Assembly: GCA_965248915.1 (NCBI GenBank)
Contig: OZ252216.1
Span: 1,798,001-1,862,000 of the forward strand
Direction of reading: 5' to 3'
From: CBDFLA01 sp965248915
Lineage (GTDB): Bacteria; Pseudomonadota; Alphaproteobacteria; M2410
DNA: 64,000 nt
A program made the position numbers and the translations under genes. Below, in pieces: positions 63,623 to 64,000 of the stretch (positions within the stretch are counted from its first letter, which is position 1; the number at the start of each line of letters is the position of its first letter). The notes under the pieces were generated by a model. It was given only the letters and a program-made list of their open reading frames with translations. It had not been told where the DNA came from and did not search any database.

Positions 63623-64000
63623 CTGTCACAGTCCATTGTCATTTCAGGAACAGGCCTATATGTGCCTGAATTCACCGTCACCAACGAAGAGCTTGTTGAG
63701 TCCTATAACGCTTGGGTCGACCGGTACAATACCGAGCACGCCGACGAAATAGCGGCCGGAACGCTCGAAGAGAAACAGCCCTCAAGCGCCGAATTCATTG
63801 AAAAAGCCTCCGGCATCAAGTCACGCTATGCGTTGGTCAAAGAGGGCATCCTCGACATCGACCGCATGTTGCCGGCCATCCCGCGACGATCAGATGATGA
63901 ACTCTGTGAAATGGCGGAAATGGCTGTCGGCGCTGGAAAGGAAGCCCTCGAACGAGCGGGAAAAAACGCAGCCGATATCGACATGGTCATCTGTGCTGCC
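63623..64000 (+). CDS. FabH-like beta-ketoacyl-ACP synthase III, N-terminal part (cut by window end)
   Basis: About 126 residues are visible. SIVISGTGLYVPEFTVTNEELVESYNAWV and SSAEFIEKASGIKSRYALV (the FabH/thiolase GIxxR region) identify a KAS III-type condensing enzyme of the longer subfamily; the Cys-His-Asn active site lies beyond the window. A clear GGAGG at 63613-63617 is followed by the frame without an ATG; the best-placed codon is CTG at 63623, with TTG 63608 as the alternative. It could belong to the 3-oxoacyl or alkyl-quinolone-like group; fatty acid initiation is not certain. Confidence 0.8.
   Translation, partial: MSQSIVISGTGLYVPEFTVTNEELVESYNAWVDRYNTEHADEIAAGTLEEKQPSSAEFIEKASGIKSRYALVKEGILDIDRMLPAIPRRSDDELCEMAEMAVGAGKEALERAGKNAADIDMVICAA

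Overview
The window is chromosomal DNA of an alphaproteobacterium. The evidence is a circularly permuted two-piece tmRNA gene, a SspB-type ClpXP adaptor beside it, an A-type RNase P RNA, a meso-diaminopimelate-type MurE, and the run dcw cluster - lpxC - XRE regulator - bamD - recN - ligA. Base composition is moderately GC-rich and genes are densely packed. I cannot name the genus from sequence alone.

Layout. 1-5.9 kb: the 3' end of an M28-like peptidase gene, then ilvB-ilvN-ilvC (branched-chain amino acid synthesis), miaA and serB. 6-13.7 kb: a secreted DNA/RNA non-specific endonuclease; a DegP-type protease with DUF2065, hflC and hflK (envelope protein quality control); mrp (Fe-S carrier); folA and thyA (folate/dTMP), with a possible tiny membrane ORF between them. 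13.7-17 kb: ssrA (two-piece tmRNA), sspB, a hotdog thioesterase, fumC and a ribbon-helix-helix protein. 17-30 kb: a large AsmA-like protein, an acyl-CoA synthetase, a class III CoA-transferase, a ClC-type channel, a UvrD/PcrA helicase, prmA and an aminopeptidase P. 30-37.5 kb: ligA, recN, bamD, an XRE regulator facing the other way, lpxC and a secreted protein of unknown function.

37.6-56.3 kb is one dcw cluster read on the minus strand: mraZ, rsmH, ftsL, ftsI, murE, murF, mraY, murD, ftsW, murG, murC, murB, ddl, ftsQ, ftsA, ftsZ. Most junctions are 4-bp stop/start overlaps (ATGA or GTGA), so translation is probably coupled. Upstream of mraZ lies an exactly phased array of five TGGG(A/C) repeats, which looks like an expanded MraZ operator.

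57.4-59.5 kb is the most unusual part. A 2-kb insert carrying only an AbiE-type (type IV) toxin-antitoxin pair sits exactly at the 3' end of the RNase P RNA gene. It is bounded by a 32-bp direct duplication of the rnpB 3' end, so it looks like a minimal rnpB-targeting defence island with no recombinase of its own. Between rnpB and the antitoxin are two perfect palindromes, 45 and 47 bp long, with a common 17-bp core and centres 84 bp apart. They are candidate AbiEi operators and could also act on the rnpB transcript.

59.8-64 kb holds an AmpD-like amidase, two EamA transporters, a TerB/J-domain DjlA-like protein and the start of a FabH-like ketoacyl-ACP synthase.
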